NCBI GenBank assembly: GCA_022385755.1
Contig: MU278358.1
Coordinates: forward strand, 759,133-823,132
DNA: 64,000 nt
Source: Trametopsis cervina
Lineage: Eukaryota; Basidiomycota; Agaricomycetes; Polyporales; Irpicaceae
Direction: 5' to 3'
Under the pieces are notes generated by a model. The model was given only the letters and a program-made list of their open reading frames with translations, was not told the DNA's origin and made no database searches. The position numbers were made by a program, and so were the translations under genes. Shown here piece by piece: positions 58,738 to 64,000 of this stretch (the first letter of the stretch is position 1; every line of letters starts with the position of its first letter).

Positions 58738-60304
58738 TGCGATATCAGTTGCAGTCTGTAGTTTTGAGTGCAGTAGTGTGATGAAGTCCACAGACAAGCC
58801 ACAGGTTGTATTTATACGACTGCTCCGGTGCGCGATGGATGCACTGTGGATGAGGGCTCCATGACATCAACAGCTGCAAGAAGTGGCCGGAGCCCCGCAT
58901 CCGAGAATAACAGCTCTGGCGGGCGTTTGCATCGCGCTGTACTGCACGCTGCAAGGAAGGGGGCGCGCGCAGAGGACGACGGTGTGCCTTTGGTGTGGTG
59001 TTGGGCAGCCACGGCGAAAAGGCCAGCGGAGGACCGCGGGTGAGGCGAATGGAAGGACAGCCGTCGGATTGGCAGCTGCGTGTGGCGCTTCGAGTGTGTC
59101 TGATCTGCGGTGTCGTCCAATCGCGCACTGGATCGATGCTGCACTTGGCGCTCGTTCCGTGTGTCCGTTGCGCACTGCCGCCTTCCGTTCGACTGCTAGT
59201 CCGCGGAGTGCCGGGGACATCGACGCTCAGAGTTGGCGCGGACACGGACGTCCTTGCTGCTTGTGGCGCACATTCGCCTTCTCGCGCTGACAGTGCAAAT
59301 GGCTTACAGGCGCTGTGTGACAGTGAACGCGGCTCCTCCGGCTCGCGATGTGGCTTGAGCTGCGAGGGTGCATTCTGTGTCCTCAAGGTCGACCCGTGTC
59401 CGGTTGACTGAGTATCTGGGTTACAATGCGAACGCTGAATATTTTCTGTGCTATGATATTGATACTGGTGCTAAGGCTACAAGATTCTGATGCTATATTT
59501 CTGTTACAAAATGCGAATATATGCGAGAGTCATTTTTATACGAGCGAACCAGCGGAGACGGAGACTCCAACGTCCACGCTTGCCATTGAGGTGGCGCCTA
59601 TGATTGGGGATAGGCCAATCACAAGCACCGCAAGCAGGAGTTGGAAGAATCCTTGATAAATGTAGAGGCTGTCCAGCTGGGAGGGGAGTGTTGACCCGAC
59701 CTGCTACAGAGCTAGTGTCTTCAAGAACGCGGCGCCAGAGGGGTGTAAATCTGGCGTCGCAGAACTGAGAGTGGGTGATAGCAATGAGGAGTCGAATAGA
59801 TGGTCGCGGGAGTTTGTGGAGGTGATAGATGAAGGATAGCTGGAGGCAAGAGAAGGCGGGAACCGAAATCCGAATAGCTTCGAGTCCGCACAGGTTGCAT
59901 GTGCAAGGAGAGCTAGCGGAAAGTCGGGGGAGGCGATGGAGTTCAGTCTCGGCGCCCAAGAGTAAGGGCATGCTGATTACGGCTCGGATAGTGGGTCCGT
60001 AACCAGATGCGGTAAGGGCGTCGAGGGGAGTTGAATGAACGATCCAGCGTGGGGGAAGAGGAGGGTGTATCGCGTCTCGGCAGTTGGCTCGATTTTTTGG
60101 GAGTTATCTTGATGTTTCTAGCCTATGGACAATCAACTTGTCGGCGGATTTTTCTTGGTGTATCAGATTGTTTCTTTTTATGCGAGGGTTTGTGGTTTTC
60201 CAAATGTCGATAGCGTCGGAGCAAAACGAAAGCTGCAAAGCCAACACAATCAGCAACCCACATCGACCATTATCCAAACGAAAAACTCACCAATACCACA
60301 ACGA
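58738..60304. other. Spacer, no supported gene
   Basis: Both strands have long frames at 58800-59400 because the sequence is GC-rich. A 76-codon plus-strand frame at 59426-59656 begins with a hydrophobic stretch and could be a small secreted peptide, but nothing else supports it. Confidence 0.45.
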
Positions 60305-61958
60305 TCACATCCCCAACAAACCGCTCGGACCAGGCGACAAAGCCCTCCACCTCGCCCTCTCCTTCCGCGTCGGTGTCGAAGTAGGGTCGAACGTGATGCG
60401 GATCCGGCCACACGGCGATGGCGATGGCGAGGGCGCGGATAGATGGATGCCCTGCCGGTGGTCTGCTGGCGACGTCGAAAGAGGTGCTAACATGCGAGGG
60501 GCGAAGAGCATTGCTTGACGGGGTGAGGGAGACGTCGGAGGTGATCCTGTGCGACACAACAACGTGAGCAAACGCATTCAGAAAAAAATAAAAGAAAGAC
60601 GTACGAGGACCACACCCAGTGACCTCCCTAATCCTTACGTCCACGTCGTCCATCCGGGGTTCAGGCGACCAACTGCCATAATCTGATTTGGGAGAGGCGT
60701 AATTGGTGATACTGGCGATGTGCGTGTCTATCTCGTCTATCTCATCCATGGAGGAGGAGGAGCTATAATTGCTGAGCGGAGATCCAGTGACTGACGCGAT
60801 CCGTGCGTCCACCTCGTCAACTACTCGTCGAGGTTTGGGAGTTGTAGGGGGTGCTTTGCGGGGGGCGATGGTCTCCTCGACGTAGGCATAGTCTGTGCTT
60901 TGCTCGTCGGTGTCCTCGTATTCTTGGGATACCTCGCTGGCGAACCACATCCCCAAACCAGCCGACGCCGATTCCACAGGTACCGGCGGAGTCTTCAGCG
61001 CACCCTCATCCCCATCCTCCTCCTCCTCATCGGTGGTGTTGGAAGAGTACAAAGAGGGCGTACGCAACCCGGGAAGGAGGACGGGCGTGTCGACCTCCGC
61101 GTCGTAATTGAGCGAGAGCGAGAAGGAGGGGGAGAGGGAGAGGGAGAAGGAGTCGTGGTAGGCTTCCATGTAGTGGTCTAGGAATGAGGCGAGCGTGTCG
61201 AGGGAGGGGGCGGAGGTTATGTCCATCTCCATCTCTTCTTCTTCCTGCTCTTTCTCTACCTCGACAGGTTCTTGCACCGCAGGTTGCTCTGCGGGCTCGA
61301 CCTGCCCTTGCTCTGCGGGCTCGACCTGCCCTTGCTCTCGAGGTTCTGGCTGCTGAAGACCCTGCGGCTCATCGCACACGCGCACCCTCAACACCCCATC
61401 CTCCCCAAAACACAACTGCGACTCCCAGCTCTCGTGCGGCATCTGCATCGGGAGGTCCATCGTCTCGGATGGGGCGAGCGTCTTCTTCGGGTTCGGTTTG
61501 AATTGGAATAGGCGGGAGAGCCATGATGTGTGAGGGGTGGTTGAGAGGGTGGGAGATGCGGTTGGAGTGTCTTTCTCTGGGAGGTTCTCATCGACAGACT
61601 TCACAACACAATCAGCCACACCACTCAACAACATCGCCGAAGCACGTACCGTGTGAGCCACATCCACCTCCACCCCAGCCTTCTCATCCCCGTCCTTCCC
61701 ACCCACCACCACAACTGCAGGCTTCCAAACAGGAAGAAAAACGCTCCTCGGGACGTGTGCGTCCACATGCGTCGGCAACACCAACTTGGCGTCTTCAGCG
61801 GCTGCGCGATAGCGTTTCAGAAGGGACTTGGTGGCCCACGTTGTGAGGATGGTGAGGAGGAGGGAGGAGAGGACTATGAGGATGTAGATGTAGATCCACA
61901 TCGACGGGGTGGACGCCCCAGGGAGGGAGGGGGAAGGGGTGAAGGGGATTGGGGCCAT
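60305..61958 (-). CDS. Single-pass membrane protein with acidic cytoplasmic region, unassigned
   Basis: Two exons, 61958-60605 and 60546-60305, 531 residues. The intron GTACGT...CGCACAG is preferred. Unspliced, the frame runs on to 60270 with a different tail. A further possible 51-bp in-frame intron lies near 61597-61647. A single TM helix sits at ~20-42 (W-I-Y-I-Y-I-L-I-V-L-S-S-L-L-L-T-I-L) after a Pro-rich start; there is no signal peptide. The rest is acidic and low-complexity: an E-P-A-E-Q-G-Q-V repeat encoded by a 24-bp tandem DNA duplication, Glu and Met/Asp runs, and three motifs of the form D-x-x-D-x-x-I-x-x-[IV]-T. No family recognised. Confidence 0.65.
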
Positions 61959-63362
61959 TGGATTGGATTGTTCTTGGTTCTTGGTTGGTTGGTTCTGGTT
62001 CTTGGTTGGGTTCTGGTTCTTGGAGTTCCTAATTCTTGAGTTTCTTGCGGGCGGACGAAAAAGCAAAGCAATACGAAAGCAGTACGAAAGCAAGATGGAC
62101 TGCCCGAAACCTCACGTCCCACGCCTCTTTATATACCCCCCAGGGATGACTACCTCGGATGTCTCGGATAGCGGGGACGGATGGCGAGAGTGGGCACCCG
62201 ACGTGTTAGCCTCTGCGGATGCGGGTCGGATGGGGCTGGCATGTCGGGTCGGGTGTGGGCTGGGAAAGGACATCATTTCGGGGAGCACTATTAGAGCAGT
62301 AGGAATACACGCCTCTGAGCTGACTCTGCTGTGAGAGTTCGGATGTGGCTGACCTACACAACCGGAAATTGTGCTGTATCGGTGGGATCTGGAAGCGCGA
62401 TCGAATTGCTGGGATGAGTGTAGAACATAGCAGCTATTCGGTGACCCCTCATAAGCAGTATCGCAGAGTCTCCAGCTACGCACCTGCAATCGAGACAAAC
62501 CGCCAGGCCCATCCTCACCAGATCCCCCGCGCCCCAAAACCAGCGAACTCGTGCACCACTAAAACCAGAATCCACAGTGTGCAGCTATGGGCCTCCGAGA
62601 CTGCGCTCGACGGTCACTAGCAACAAACTTTGGAATTTTGGTATTCGTATAGAGACAACACATTCGTAGCATATTTGTTTGGTTGTGCGTGGATTTGGTG
62701 CCTGAGAGGTGAGAGGTGGAGTATGTGGAGGTGGTTCGATTTGGAATTCGTGCGCACGCTCACTGTGGTTTGTGCAGATCTGAGCTGGGTATTCTGCTTC
62801 CTATGACCACCTCGGAGCGTAGGAAAGGTCGGGATGGATGAGGGAACCCTCAACGCATCCTGATATGCTGCTGGAGTTTGAAGTCATGATTGAGCACCAA
62901 GTTGCTGTTATATCTGTTGCAGGCAAACCCACCTCGTTCGTGTGTACATAGGGATTCATCGATCCTTGTTATCCCCGAATTCGTGGAGCATGTCGTTGAT
63001 CATGATAAAGAAGCAAAGGAAAGTGTAAAAGCACCGCGACCTCATCTTGGTGCTTCCAGCGCTACCCAGATTCGATCTCGACTTGCATGGGAAGCTCACG
63101 CTCCAAGATCTGCGCTTCTCTCAAAATCACACACGAGACTGAATATAAGACAACGACCAAGTACGCATTGCCATATACTGTAAGTTCAAACGCGGAGCCT
63201 GCCATATCCCAAAAGGAGAGAAAATAGAATACAAAAGAGCTAGTTATAGCACCTCTACGATGTGATGATTACAATGAGAGAGTACGAAATGTCCGGGCGT
63301 AGGAAGCGACGTGATAGCATGAAGCACAAAAAGAAACAGAGAGATACGAGAGACGCGGGGGC
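61959..63362. other. Spacer, nothing recognised
   Basis: It holds the promoter of the single-pass protein on its left. No family, repeat or splice-consistent gene was seen in the rest; the frame at 62890-63183 has no support. Confidence 0.5.
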
Positions 63363-64000
63363 TTAGGCACCCCAGTTCGTGAGCGCGCTGGCTGGGACGG
63401 CGCCGAGCACGAAGCCCTGCGCGAGCGCGAGGCCCCTGAAGGTGCTGTAGGGCTGCTCGGTCGACGGGTTGATCGCGCCGACCATGCCCTTGCCGCAGTG
63501 CGTCGCGGCGGTGTTGAGGCCCTGGTTGCAGTGGAAGAAGATGGGCTTGGTCTGGAGATGAGGAGTGGTTGTAAGCACGGAGCGGCAGCTAAGGAAGCGA
63601 GGGTACGTACGTCGTTGACTCTGATCGAGAACACTGGACCGGTGGCGCCTAGAGCGACTGGTTGGCTAAGAGCGGGAAAACATTGATGAGAAAGGTGATT
63701 CTGTGATGATATGCAGAATGAAACGTACAAGCCAGAGTCGAATCCGCCGTAGGGCGACGCGCATGGTGCCTGGAATAGGGACTGCGTGACACTGTGGTTC
63801 TTGGGGTTGAAGTGGAACTCGACGATGTCACCAATAGCAGCAGTCTGAACAAACCACACATCAGTCCGAATCACGCATTCCCCACATCGAGAGAGAAGAC
63901 GTACCGTTACGGGAGGGAAGAACTGCAGCGCAGCACTCGAGTTGCTGACCTGGACGACATGCGTCTGGCCAGGCGGGGGCGCAGAGGTCGAGGTCGAGCC
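63363..64000 (-). CDS. Secreted cupredoxin (serine-rich type), 5' end cut off
   Basis: Exons seen: 64000-63905 (enters from beyond the window), 63844-63729, 63665-63611, 63551-63363; 152 codons to the stop, of which 151 residues are visible. Cupredoxin motifs: H-V-V-Q-V-S-N, G-D-I-V-E-F-H-F-N-P-K-N-H-S-V-T-Q, A-P-C and I-F-F-H-C-N-Q-G. Likely type-1 copper ligands are the His of N-H-S-V, the Cys of F-H-C, the His of T-H-C and the Met of G-K-G-M, all present. It matches the agaricomycete 'extracellular serine-rich protein' family. A Ser/Thr/Pro linker (G-S-T-S-T-S-A-P-P-P-G-Q) precedes the visible domain, so a signal peptide and possibly another cupredoxin domain lie outside. Function: extracellular copper binding, role unknown. 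Confidence 0.85.

Noticed and set aside
58812..59386. Long overlapping frames on both strands
   Set aside because: They are caused by GC-rich sequence with few stops; no motif, signal peptide or splice continuity.
60270..62093. 607-codon frame as a single-exon gene
   Set aside because: It begins at TTG upstream of a good ATG (61958) and reads through a consensus intron; the spliced model is preferred, though not proven.
1..64000. Transposon, CRISPR or phage-type systems
   Set aside because: No transposase or reverse-transcriptase motifs, long terminal repeats or regularly spaced identical repeats were seen on either strand by reading; a repeat-finder run would be decisive.

Overview
The window is nuclear DNA of a filamentous basidiomycete, most likely a wood- or litter-inhabiting agaricomycete. 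Genes are dense and split by many 45-65 bp GT-AG introns. Recognisable content includes thaumatin-like proteins, a heme-thiolate peroxidase, expanded seven-TM families and conserved eukaryotic housekeeping genes. No tRNA, rRNA, CRISPR or bacterial-style operon was recognised. Coordinates refer to exon models built by reading splice sites and checking reading phase; all are unverified by transcripts.

Layout. 1-10.7 kb is gene-poor. It holds two thaumatin-like genes (3003-4306 and 8465-9774) that belong to a larger segmental duplication. Between them lie a pair of ~160 bp direct repeats and a degenerate array of ~140-150 bp hairpin-forming repeats. 10.7-18.6 kb, minus then plus: a tail-anchored protein resembling fungal DUF7587 proteins; a secreted Kex2-type repeat precursor (13290-14797), the most interesting gene here; ~3 kb without recognisable genes; and a small, probably mitochondrial, single-TM protein. 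19.9-40.9 kb is a compact housekeeping block: Sds3-like histone-deacetylase subunit (-), F-box/LRR protein (+), heme-thiolate peroxidase (+), DUF4743/Nudix hydrolase (-), RTF1 (-), SOF1 (+), exopolyphosphatase PPX1 (-), ORC5 (+), ATG1 (+). 42.1-54.9 kb: three paralogous seven-TM genes, with carnitine acetyltransferase and an aryl-alcohol-dehydrogenase-type aldo-keto reductase between the first and second. 55.3-64 kb: an acidic cysteine-motif protein, an FMN-dependent lactate oxidase/monooxygenase-type enzyme (-), a single-pass membrane protein (-), and the 3' part of a secreted cupredoxin running off the right edge (-).

How the genes relate. Fungal neighbours need not cooperate. Shared divergent promoters are plausible for Sds3-like/F-box, RTF1/SOF1 and PPX1/ORC5. 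RTF1, SOF1, ORC5 and the Sds3-like protein serve transcription, ribosome assembly, replication and chromatin. The secreted or surface set (thaumatin-like, repeat precursor, peroxidase, cupredoxin, seven-TM) is the lineage-variable part and carries all the visible duplication.
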